A DNA stretch of 44,366 nucleotides from Muribaculaceae bacterium (lineage in GTDB: Bacteria > Bacteroidota > Bacteroidia > Bacteroidales > Muribaculaceae): the NCBI GenBank assembly GCA_029051525.1, contig JAIDKG010000023.1:19405-63770 (forward strand), given 5' to 3'. The number at the start of each line of letters is the position of its first letter. The stretch's first letter is position 1. The position numbers were made by a program, and so were the translations under genes. Below are positions 1 to 6,982 of the stretch, in pieces. The notes below the pieces were generated by a model, which had not been told where the DNA came from, made no database searches, and saw only the letters and a list, made by a program, of their open reading frames with translations.

Positions 1-112
1 TTTTAAGTACTTATTTTGTGAACATCTCCACATTTTAAGTACTTATTTTGTGAACATCTCCACATTTTAAGTACTTATTTTGTGAACATCTCCACATTTT
101 AAGTACTTAAAA
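1..112. repeat. 32-bp tandem repeat array
   Basis: Three identical 32-bp units lie head to tail at 1-32, 33-64 and 65-96, followed by a partial fourth unit from 97 that keeps its first 13 bases (TTTTAAGTACTTA) before diverging. There are no spacers, so this is not a CRISPR array. Each unit contains a degenerate palindrome centred on AAGTACTT. The 32-bp period is close to three DNA turns, so copies would face the same side of the helix. The array begins at the window edge and may continue to the left. It sits just upstream of the promoter of the AAA ATPase gene. Confidence 0.95.
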
Positions 113-116
113 TGTG
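93..116. promoter_or_regulatory. 24-bp perfect palindrome, operator-like
   Basis: The last, diverged repeat copy forms a perfect 24-bp palindrome with half-site CACATTTTAAGT, centred between 104 and 105. The preceding units match the same palindrome except for three bases in the right arm. It ends 7 bases before the likely -33 element of the downstream promoter, a typical place for a regulator site. The palindrome is seen directly; its role is inferred. Confidence 0.6.
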
Positions 117-123
117 ATCACAC

Positions 124-154
124 TTGGTTTTCGGCCTGTTTTTTCGTATATTTG
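124..154 (+). promoter_or_regulatory. Bacteroidetes-type promoter of AAA ATPase gene
   Basis: A perfect TAnnTTTG -7 element (TATATTTG, 147-154) is preceded by TTGG at 124-127 with about 19 bases between. The expected transcription start falls within a few bases of the ATG at 159, so the mRNA would be leaderless or nearly so. Confidence 0.6.
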
Positions 155-158
155 CGAC

Positions 159-1442
159 ATGAAAAGATTTGCCATTAAAGAACTTCTACGCTGGAAGGAG
201 TCGTCAAGACGGAAACCATTAATTATCGAGGGTGCAAGACAGGTGGGCAAGACCTGGCTCGTAAAGGAATTCGCGTCTCAATATTATAAGAATATCGCTT
301 ACATCAATTTTGAAGAACAGTTATTCTTAAGAAACCTGTTCGCCGCAGATTTCGATACAGATCGCATCATAAACGCCATCAGTGCTGCGACGCATACAAC
401 TATAGTTGCAGGCGAAACCCTTATTTTCCTTGACGAAATTCAAGAGGCAGAGAATGGTATCACCTCTTTGAAATATTTTAAGGAGAAAACTCCTCAACAA
501 CATATAATTGCAGCCGGAAGTCTTTTAGGAATTGAATTACATCGCCAATCCTCTTTCCCGGTAGGTAAAGTGCAGTTCCTGACACTTCGTCCGATGTCTT
601 TCCTCGAATTCCTTGATGCAATAGGAGAAGAGAGGCTGGCAGAGATAATAAAAGCCCGGGAATGGTCTACAATAAATACTTTCGGCCCGAGATTATCTGA
701 ATTACTAAAGGAATATTATTACGTCGGAGGAATGCCGGAGGCTGTGCTGTCGTATAGTGAGAATAAGGATTGGCACGAGGTGCGTGAAATTCAGAATGAA
801 ATTTTAAAGAGCTATGATTTTGACTTTTCCAAACATGCACCGGCAGCCATTGTTCCCAAAATACGTATGCTTTGGAATTCATTACCTGCTCAACTGAGTA
901 AAGAGAATCGCAAATTTATTTATGGTCTAATCAAAGAGGGAGCCCGCGCCCGGGAGTATGAAGCGGCTCTTCAATGGCTCATTGACGGCGGCTTGATTCA
1001 TAAGGTAAATAACCTGACGGCACCACGAATACCTCTGAAAAGTTATGAAGATATTTCAGCATTCAAATTATTTGCACTCGACATCGGGCTGTTAGGTGCA
1101 ATGTGCAACCTTGATTCAGCTACTGTTGTGGAAGGCAACAGAATCTTCACTGAATTCAAGGGGGCTTTGACAGAACAGTATGTACTGCAGGAACTTTTAC
1201 TTCACTACAATCCATATTACTATGCCAAGAAGAATTCTCAGCTTGAGATTGATTTCCTGATAGAGCGCGAGGGGATAGTAATTCCGGTCGAGGTCAAAGC
1301 TGAAGAAAATCTCAAGGCAAGAAGTCTGCGTACTTTTGTGTCGGATAATAATTCAACCACTGCCTACCGAGTATCAATGTCAGATTATCGGGAAGAGTCC
1401 TGGCTGACGAATGTCCCCCTCTATGCAGCTGAGAGTCTATAA
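159..1442 (+). CDS. AAA ATPase, DUF4143 family
   Basis: Predicted 427-aa ATP-binding protein of the AAA plus DUF4143 family common in Bacteroidetes; its cellular role is not established. The Walker A motif GARQVGKT is at about residues 25-32, and a Walker B-like LIFLDEIQ follows near residue 88. The C-terminal third contains IDFLIERE...PVEVKAEE, the D...EVK pattern of the DUF4143/PD-(D/E)XK-like fold. I chose ATG 159 rather than the in-frame codon at 114 because the promoter -7 box lies at 147-154. The gene is visibly more AT-rich than its neighbours, stands alone, and is convergent with fabF, all consistent with horizontal acquisition. It could be a stand-alone defence or toxin-like ATPase; the sequence does not decide this. 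Confidence 0.85.
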   Translation: MKRFAIKELLRWKESSRRKPLIIEGARQVGKTWLVKEFASQYYKNIAYINFEEQLFLRNLFAADFDTDRIINAISAATHTTIVAGETLIFLDEIQEAENGITSLKYFKEKTPQQHIIAAGSLLGIELHRQSSFPVGKVQFLTLRPMSFLEFLDAIGEERLAEIIKAREWSTINTFGPRLSELLKEYYYVGGMPEAVLSYSENKDWHEVREIQNEILKSYDFDFSKHAPAAIVPKIRMLWNSLPAQLSKENRKFIYGLIKEGARAREYEAALQWLIDGGLIHKVNNLTAPRIPLKSYEDISAFKLFALDIGLLGAMCNLDSATVVEGNRIFTEFKGALTEQYVLQELLLHYNPYYYAKKNSQLEIDFLIEREGIVIPVEVKAEENLKARSLRTFVSDNNSTTAYRVSMSDYREESWLTNVPLYAAESL

Positions 1443-1465
1443 GAGCGCATTCCTTAAAAGGCATA

Positions 1466-1498
1466 CCCCCGCAATTCCATCAGATGGGATTGCGGGGG
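1466..1498. terminator. Hairpin between convergent genes
   Basis: Arms of 14 bases (starting CCCCCGCAAT; one G-T wobble) surround a 5-base loop between the convergent AAA ATPase and fabF genes. On the minus strand a short T-run follows (GCCTTTTAA), so it may serve mainly fabF. It probably acts in both directions. Confidence 0.7.
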
Positions 1499-1560
1499 AT
1501 ATGGTATCTGTGCTGTCACCGGGCCGCACACTGACTGCCCGGCGATGAATGGGGATTGGC

Positions 1561-2826
1561 TCAGCCTTTGTATTTCTTGAGGATCACGCAGGCGTTGTGA
1601 CCACCGAAGCCGAAGGTGTTGGAGAGCACGGCGTTGATGTCGCGCTTCACTGCCTTGTTGAATGTGAAGTTGAGGTCGTAGTCTACCTCGGGGTCATTGT
1701 CGCCCTCCTCATGGTTGATGGTGGGGGGCACAATGCCGTCTTCGATTGCCTTCACGCTGAAGAGAGCCTCGATTGCGCCGGCGGCACCGAGCAGGTGACC
1801 GGTCATCGACTTGGTCGAGCTGAGGTTCATCTTATATGCGTGGTCGCCGAATACCTGCTTGATGGCCTTTGCCTCGGAGATGTCGCCCACGGGAGTTGAT
1901 GTGCCATGGAGGTTGATGTAGTCGATCTCCTCGGGCTTCATACCGGCGTCGCGAAGGGCATTCTCCATCACCAGGCGGGCACCGAGACCCTCGGGGTGAG
2001 TGGCTGTGATGTGGTAAGCATCGGCACTCAGGCCGCCACCGGCCACCTCGGCATAAATCTTCGCACCGCGGGCCTTGGCATGCTCAAGCTCTTCGAGCAC
2101 GAGAGCTGCGGCACCCTCACCGATCACGAAGCCATCGCGCGAGCCGCTGAAGGGACGCGAAGCACCGGCCGGATCATCATTGCGGGTGGAAAGAGCCTTC
2201 ATCGAGTTGAAGCCGCCCACACCGGCAGGGAATATGGCCGCTTCGGCGCCACCTGCCACAATGGCGTCGGCATGACCGAGACGAATGAGGTTGAATGCAT
2301 CCACAAGCGCATTATTGCTCGATGCGCAAGCTGATACGGTGCCGAAGTTGGGGCCGTGGAAACCGTGGTCGATCGAGATATGACCGGCCGCGATGTCGGC
2401 AATCATTTTCGGGATGAAGAAGGGGTTGTATTTGGGGCCTTTGTCGGCATTGATGGCATAGTAGCCGGCCTCCTCCTCGAATGTGTGCAGACCACCGATG
2501 CCGGCGGCAAATACCACACCGACGCGGTTCTTGTCGACACCCTCTTCGGAATCGAGCTTTGCGTCGTCGATGGCCTCCTGTGCGGCCACGAGGGCATACT
2601 GCGCGTAGAGGTCGAGCTGGCGAAGCTTCTTGCGGTCAAAATGCTCCTCGGGCTTGAAATCCTTCACCTCACATGCAAACTGGGTCTTGAAGAGAGATGC
2701 ATCAAAGTGTGTGATGGGGCCTGCGCCGCTTTTGCCTTCGACGGCGGCCTTCCATGTGTCGGCCACATTATTGCCGAGCGGAGTGAGTGCGCCGAGTCCG
2801 GTAATTACAACTCTTTTTAATTCCAT
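1561..2826 (-). CDS. fabF: 3-oxoacyl-ACP synthase II
   Basis: Elongating condensing enzyme of type II fatty acid synthesis. It joins malonyl-ACP to acyl-ACP in the cytoplasm. The 421-aa length is normal for FabF. The active-site cysteine is at residue 167 (TVSACASSN). The two catalytic histidines are in HGTSTPVGD and in the GHLLGAAGA segment, which follows the conserved lysine in STKSMTGH. It lies downstream of acpP in the same direction, but 225 bp away with hairpins in between. In many Bacteroidetes the next gene is rnc; here fabF instead meets the convergent, AT-rich AAA ATPase gene. Identity is very secure. Confidence 0.97.
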   Translation of the reverse strand: MELKRVVITGLGALTPLGNNVADTWKAAVEGKSGAGPITHFDASLFKTQFACEVKDFKPEEHFDRKKLRQLDLYAQYALVAAQEAIDDAKLDSEEGVDKNRVGVVFAAGIGGLHTFEEEAGYYAINADKGPKYNPFFIPKMIADIAAGHISIDHGFHGPNFGTVSACASSNNALVDAFNLIRLGHADAIVAGGAEAAIFPAGVGGFNSMKALSTRNDDPAGASRPFSGSRDGFVIGEGAAALVLEELEHAKARGAKIYAEVAGGGLSADAYHITATHPEGLGARLVMENALRDAGMKPEEIDYINLHGTSTPVGDISEAKAIKQVFGDHAYKMNLSSTKSMTGHLLGAAGAIEALFSVKAIEDGIVPPTINHEEGDNDPEVDYDLNFTFNKAVKRDINAVLSNTFGFGGHNACVILKKYKG

Positions 2827-2858
2827 AGAATGAGGAAGTTGGTTAATTAATAATTAAG

Positions 2859-2911
2859 CAAGAGTCAGCATCTGGCAGCCGCTGCGCGGCGACATCCAGA
2901 CCCGACTCTTG
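2859..2911 (-). other. Structured acpP-fabF intercistronic hairpin
   Basis: A long imperfect hairpin: outer arms CAAGAGTC / GACTCTTG (2859-2866, 2904-2911), then CTGG/CCAG, then GCCGC-TGC-GCGGC at the tip. A second small hairpin (GGCGA-TTCAG-TCGCC) sits at 2974-2988. Neither has a clear U-tract, so partial termination or RNA processing between acpP and fabF is more likely than full termination. Confidence 0.55.
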
Positions 2912-3051
2912 TAGATGGTTTGTGTGATTGTAGTCCAAGATTTCTCAAGGGCTTGTGAGTCTTCTTGCCTCAAGGCGATTCAGTCGCCCGCTGCGGTACA
3001 CGCATAAGACTGCGGCGCACCACGCGTTGAGACTCAGAGGGGAGTGGATTC

Positions 3052-3288
3052 TTAACCCTTGTGATTTTCGATGTATGCGATTGCGTCGCCTACAGTTGTG
3101 ATCTTCTCAGCATCCTCGTCGGGGATAGAGATACCGAATTCCTTCTCGAATTCCATGATCAGCTCCACTGTGTCGAGTGAATCTGCACCCAGGTCTTTGC
3201 TGAACTCTGCGTTGGGAGTTACCTCTGCCTCATCTACAGTCAGCTTGTCGACGATGATCTCTTTTACTTTGTTTGCAACTTCAGACAT
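3052..3288 (-). CDS. acpP: Acyl carrier protein
   Basis: Small acidic carrier (78 aa) that holds growing acyl chains on a 4'-phosphopantetheine arm. The attachment serine is residue 37 in GADSLDTVE, the family signature. The reading frame can be extended upstream to 3513, but that extension is basic and not ACP-like. The ATG at 3288 gives the normal length and is preceded by an A-rich leader typical of Bacteroidetes. It pairs with fabF downstream. About 165 bases upstream (3460-3467) there is a -7-like TTAATTTG on the minus strand that could belong to its promoter, but the match is imperfect. Confidence 0.97.
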   Translation of the reverse strand: MSEVANKVKEIIVDKLTVDEAEVTPNAEFSKDLGADSLDTVELIMEFEKEFGISIPDEDAEKITTVGDAIAYIENHKG

Positions 3289-3664
3289 TGTTGTTGAAAT
3301 TTTTATTTTGGTTAATATTGATTGTCGCGATGGTTCCTTCGAGGAGTCCGACATTCTTTCGGCCCTGCGCCTCTGGCGGGGAATATCACTCCGCAGGCAA
3401 GAAGGTCCGTTTACTGCATGCCATGACCCGTCGTGGCGTAATCCTGGCGTTTCAGACTGCAAATTAAGCGATAAAATTTCAATTGAGAAAATTTTCACCC
3501 CGAAAATGCACATGTTTTTTCTTTTCGTGCAAGTTTTTCACCACTTTTTACTCCGTTTTAATTGTTTTAACCCTTTTGGAGCGAACCGGGGCGGCCTCCA
3601 CGGTGTTGTGGGAGCCGCCCCGGATATGGGGATATTGTGCCGGTGAGGGGCGCCGGCAGGTGAT
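3289..3664. other. 376-bp intergenic region, acpP upstream
   Basis: Holds the acpP leader, a weak minus-strand promoter candidate (TTAATTTG at 3467-3460), a T/A-rich tract at about 3510-3580, and the hairpin terminator of the kor operon at 3586-3623. I see no gene in it. Confidence 0.6.
3586..3623 (-). terminator. Terminator hairpin after korB
   Basis: GC-rich stem with perfect 10-bp outer arms (CCGGGGCGGC / GCCGCCCCGG) and a further 4 pairs past a 2-base mismatch, 41 bases downstream of korB. The U-tract is poor, but a T/A-rich stretch follows on the minus strand. Confidence 0.6.
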
Positions 3665-4690
3665 TCAGACTGTCCAGGTCTCTGATGTGCGCATGATCAT
3701 GTCGCGCAGCGAGGTGAAGCCTTTCTTCTCTTTTACGGCTGCCACCTGAGCCTCTACATCGGTCTCATAAGTGGGAGCCTCTACATCGCGAATCACGCCG
3801 ATGGCCAGCGGCAGTTCGTGACCGTCCATCATGGCGAGCTGCTGATGCAGGAAGTTGGTGCGGGTGTGGGCATCGTGGGTGAGGACATCATCGATTGTCC
3901 AGCCATCCTCGCCGATGGTCACGGCCTTCAGACCGAAGCCATCCTGCACCAGACCGCGCTCCAGGTTCTTGCCGAAGAGCATCTTTTCGCCGTGGCGCAG
4001 ATGAATGGTGTGGTCGGCACGGCTCTCTTTGTCGGTCAGGAAGGAGTGGATGCCATTGTTGAAGATCACACAGTTCTGGAGCACCTCCACCACCGATGCG
4101 CCTTTATGGCGCGCAGCGGCCACCATCACCTCGCGGGTAGTGTCGAGGGCCACATCGATCGAGCGGGCAAAGAAGTTGCCTCGCGCACCGAATACGAGTT
4201 CGGCCGGGATGAAGGGATCTTCGGTGGTGCCGTAGGGTGATGATTTGGTCACTGCTCCGCGGTCGGATGTGGGTGAGTACTGACCCTTGGTCAGACCGTA
4301 GATCTTATTGTTGAAGAGGAGGATGTTGAGGTCGATGTTGCGGCGCACTGCGTGGATGAAGTGGTTGCCGCCGATGGCCAGGCCATCGCCGTCGCCCGAA
4401 ATCTGCCATACGGTCATATCGGGGCGGGCGGTCTTGAGACCTGTGGCTATCGCGGCCGCACGGCCGTGGATGGTGTGCATGCCGTAGGTGTTCATGTAGT
4501 ACGGCAGACGCGATGAGCATCCGATGCCGGAGATGACGGCCGTATCCTTAGGCGCAACGCCGAGGTCGGACATGGCCTTGTGGAGCACATTGAGGATGGC
4601 ATGGTCGCCGCAGCCGGGGCACCATCTCACACTCTGTTCGCTCTTATAGTCCTGGGGAGCGAAAGCTGCAGTAGTATTGTTGGATTCCAT
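3665..4690 (-). CDS. korB: 2-oxoacid:ferredoxin oxidoreductase, beta subunit
   Basis: Thiamine diphosphate-binding beta subunit (341 aa) of a 2-oxoacid:ferredoxin oxidoreductase, most likely the 2-oxoglutarate enzyme. It oxidatively decarboxylates the 2-oxoacid to acyl-CoA and reduces ferredoxin. The N-terminal WCPGCGDH motif and the TPP/Mg site (SGDGDGLAIGGNH, then NILLFNNKIYGLTKGQ) are typical. It lies 48 bp downstream of korA and is surely co-transcribed with it. The length matches KorB. Exact substrate (2-oxoglutarate versus branched-chain oxoacids) is inferred from gene order, not proven. Confidence 0.93.
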   Translation of the reverse strand: MESNNTTAAFAPQDYKSEQSVRWCPGCGDHAILNVLHKAMSDLGVAPKDTAVISGIGCSSRLPYYMNTYGMHTIHGRAAAIATGLKTARPDMTVWQISGDGDGLAIGGNHFIHAVRRNIDLNILLFNNKIYGLTKGQYSPTSDRGAVTKSSPYGTTEDPFIPAELVFGARGNFFARSIDVALDTTREVMVAAARHKGASVVEVLQNCVIFNNGIHSFLTDKESRADHTIHLRHGEKMLFGKNLERGLVQDGFGLKAVTIGEDGWTIDDVLTHDAHTRTNFLHQQLAMMDGHELPLAIGVIRDVEAPTYETDVEAQVAAVKEKKGFTSLRDMIMRTSETWTV

Positions 4691-4738
4691 GGGATTTTCC
4701 GGTTTACTGTTGTGGGGTTTGAGCGTAATCTCAACCGA

Positions 4739-6589
4739 TTACGCCTGCTGCATGTGGGCAATCACTCCATCCACTATCTCGCGCACCAGGAAGGGCTGCC
4801 CCTCCACTTTGTTGATGCGGAGCACCTCCTTGCCGGGCAGGTGCATCTGGAGATAGTCGGCAAACTGGCCTGTGTTGAGCTCGGCCACGATGATGCGGCG
4901 GTAGCGCTTCAGCACGTCGAGGGCGTTGGCCGGGAGGGGATTGATGTAGCGGAACTGTGCGAATGCCACTTCATGGCCGCCGGCGTTGAGCTCTTCGGCA
5001 GCGGTGTAGAGATGGCCGTAGGTGCCGCCCCAGCCCACGAGGATTGTATCGGCATCCGGATTTCCCATCACCTCGAGTGCGGGGATGTCACCTGCGATGC
5101 GGGCCACTTTCTCGCGGCGGATGCGCACCATTTCGGCATGGTTGCGGCCGTCGGTCGAGATGGCCGATGTGCGGATATCCTTCTCCAGTCCGCCCACACG
5201 GTGCATGGCACCTTCGGTGCCGGGCACAGCCCAGTAGCGCACGAGGTTCTCGTCGCGGTCGAATGGCTTCCAGCCCTGCTCAAGCATATCGCCGCTCACG
5301 AAGTGCGGACGGATTTCGGGGAAGTCATTCTCTTCGGGAATGCGCCATGCCGACGAACCGTTGGCGATGAAGGCATCAGTGAGCAGGATTACCGGAGTCA
5401 TATGCTCGATGGCTATGCGGGCTGCCTCGAAGGCCATGGTGAAGCAGTCGGTGGGGCTGGCGGCGGCAAGCACGCAGAGGGGCGACTCACCGTTGCGGCC
5501 ATAGAGAGCCTGCATGAGGTCGGTCTGCTCTGTCTTGGTGGGGAGACCTGTGGAGGGGCCACCGCGCTGCACATCGATCACCACCAGCGGCAGCTCGGCC
5601 ATAACGGCCAGACCGATACCCTCGCTCTTGAGAGCCAGACCCGGACCGGAAGTGGAAGTCACCGCGAGATGACCGCCATAGCTCGCGCCGATTGCGGAGC
5701 ATACGCCTGCTATCTCATCCTCCATCTGACAGGCCTTCACGCCGAGGTCCTTGCGCTTGGCAAGCTCATGCAGGATGTCGGTGGCCGGTGTGATGGGATA
5801 TGAACCGAGGAAGAGGGGACGTCCGCTCTTCTCGGAGGCCATGATGAGACCCCATGCGGTGGCGGTGTTGCCGTTGACGTCGGTATATGTGCCGGGCTGC
5901 ACATTGTCGGTCTCGATGCGATAGGTCGACATCGAGGAGTGGGTATTGTGACCATAGTCCCAACCGGCCTGCACCACTTTTGCATTGGCTTCGTAGACGG
6001 CGGGTTTCTTGGCAAATTTTGTCTGGAGCTTGCGGAGCACACTCTCCACCGGACGGTCCATCAGCCAGCATATCAAGCCGAGTGCAAGCATATTCTTGCA
6101 TTTGAGCACCGATTTGGGATCCATGCCGGAATCGGCAAGAGTGTTCTTGAGCAGGGTGGTCATAGGCACCAGCAGGATTCTGTTGGGGTCGATGCCCAGT
6201 TCGGTCACGGGATCATCGGTGGTATACTCTGCCTTGCGCAGATCGGCGGGGCGGAAAGTATCGACATCGCATATGATGATGCCTCCGGGTTTGAGATAGC
6301 GGAGGTTGGTCTTGAGCGCGGCGGGATTCATGGCCACGAGCACGTCGGCCTCGTCGCCGGGTGTGTGCACACCCTTACCCACATTCACCTGGAATCCGCT
6401 CACACCGCTCAGCGACCCCTGCGGGGCGCGGATTTCGGCGGGATAATCAGGGAATGTACTGATCTGACTACCCTCTCCGGCTGATACATTGGAGAAGATA
6501 TTACCTGCGAGCTGCATGCCGTCGCCGGAGTCGCCCGAGAATCGGACCACTACCCGGTCTAAGGTCTTGACGTTTGTGCCTGGCAACAT
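4739..6589 (-). CDS. korA: 2-oxoacid:ferredoxin oxidoreductase, alpha subunit
   Basis: Partner of korB, 616 aa. Residues about 10-190 form the gamma-type domain (starting VRFSGDSGDGMQLAG), fused to the alpha domain (about 205-600) that contains GSYPITPATDILHEL, ACQMEDEIAG and TSTSGPGLALKSEGIG. This fused gamma-alpha layout is usual for anaerobe KorA. The complex feeds low-potential electrons to ferredoxin, as expected of an anaerobic gut bacterium. It is the first gene of the pair. A -7 box (TAATTTTG) lies about 227 bases upstream at 6823-6816. Confidence 0.94.
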   Translation of the reverse strand: MLPGTNVKTLDRVVVRFSGDSGDGMQLAGNIFSNVSAGEGSQISTFPDYPAEIRAPQGSLSGVSGFQVNVGKGVHTPGDEADVLVAMNPAALKTNLRYLKPGGIIICDVDTFRPADLRKAEYTTDDPVTELGIDPNRILLVPMTTLLKNTLADSGMDPKSVLKCKNMLALGLICWLMDRPVESVLRKLQTKFAKKPAVYEANAKVVQAGWDYGHNTHSSMSTYRIETDNVQPGTYTDVNGNTATAWGLIMASEKSGRPLFLGSYPITPATDILHELAKRKDLGVKACQMEDEIAGVCSAIGASYGGHLAVTSTSGPGLALKSEGIGLAVMAELPLVVIDVQRGGPSTGLPTKTEQTDLMQALYGRNGESPLCVLAAASPTDCFTMAFEAARIAIEHMTPVILLTDAFIANGSSAWRIPEENDFPEIRPHFVSGDMLEQGWKPFDRDENLVRYWAVPGTEGAMHRVGGLEKDIRTSAISTDGRNHAEMVRIRREKVARIAGDIPALEVMGNPDADTILVGWGGTYGHLYTAAEELNAGGHEVAFAQFRYINPLPANALDVLKRYRRIIVAELNTGQFADYLQMHLPGKEVLRINKVEGQPFLVREIVDGVIAHMQQA

Positions 6590-6982
6590 AACGGTTGGAG
6601 TTGTTTAGTCCGGCCTTGTGGGGATTTTTTAGGCTGCTCCCTCTCCCGATGCGCATCGGCTTAATGGCGCACCGGTTAATGGCCGTTGGAAATTTGGGAT
6701 TTAAGGTTAACCGATAGCCTTTCCCGACATTTCATCCACCCCTTTCTCCCTCTCGAAAAGGGGGAAGATATGGACATTTGTCAGCCGATGCTTTCCATCG
6801 GTGGCTATCCACGCGCAAAATTACAAATAATTTCCAACACTAAAAACTTTCCTCACTCCAAATTCATCGGTCCTCCCCAAAAATAGAGCCTATATGTAGA
6901 AATGACGAAGTCGGAGATTATGCACAGCGCTGTGCATAATCTCCGACCGGTGTTATTGTATGCGGGGAGGGGGTGATTACCG
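6590..6982. other. 393-bp intergenic region upstream of korA
   Basis: Contains a likely korA -7 box at 6823-6816 on the minus strand (TAATTTTG, with a poor -33 region), a leader of about 220 bases with a 14-bp palindrome (CCGATGCGCATCGG, 6646-6659) and a small CGATG/CATCG hairpin near 6786, and the 38-bp palindrome at 6910-6947. I see no gene. Confidence 0.6.
6910..6947 (-). terminator. 38-bp perfect palindrome, operon terminator
   Basis: Perfect inverted repeat with 19-base arms and no spacer (centre ACAGC|GCTGT between 6928 and 6929). It begins 36 bases after the stop of the last nuclease gene and is followed on the minus strand by a T-rich stretch. It most likely ends the nuclease operon. 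Confidence 0.75.

Noticed and set aside
1..112. Possible CRISPR array
   Set aside because: The 32-bp units are directly adjacent with no spacers, and no cas genes are present.
3289..3513. Upstream extension of acpP to 153 residues
   Set aside because: The added part is basic and unlike ACP; the 78-residue form is the family length.
4580..5803. 407-codon plus-strand frame opposite korA/korB
   Set aside because: Antisense to securely identified genes, no motif, no plausible promoter or start.
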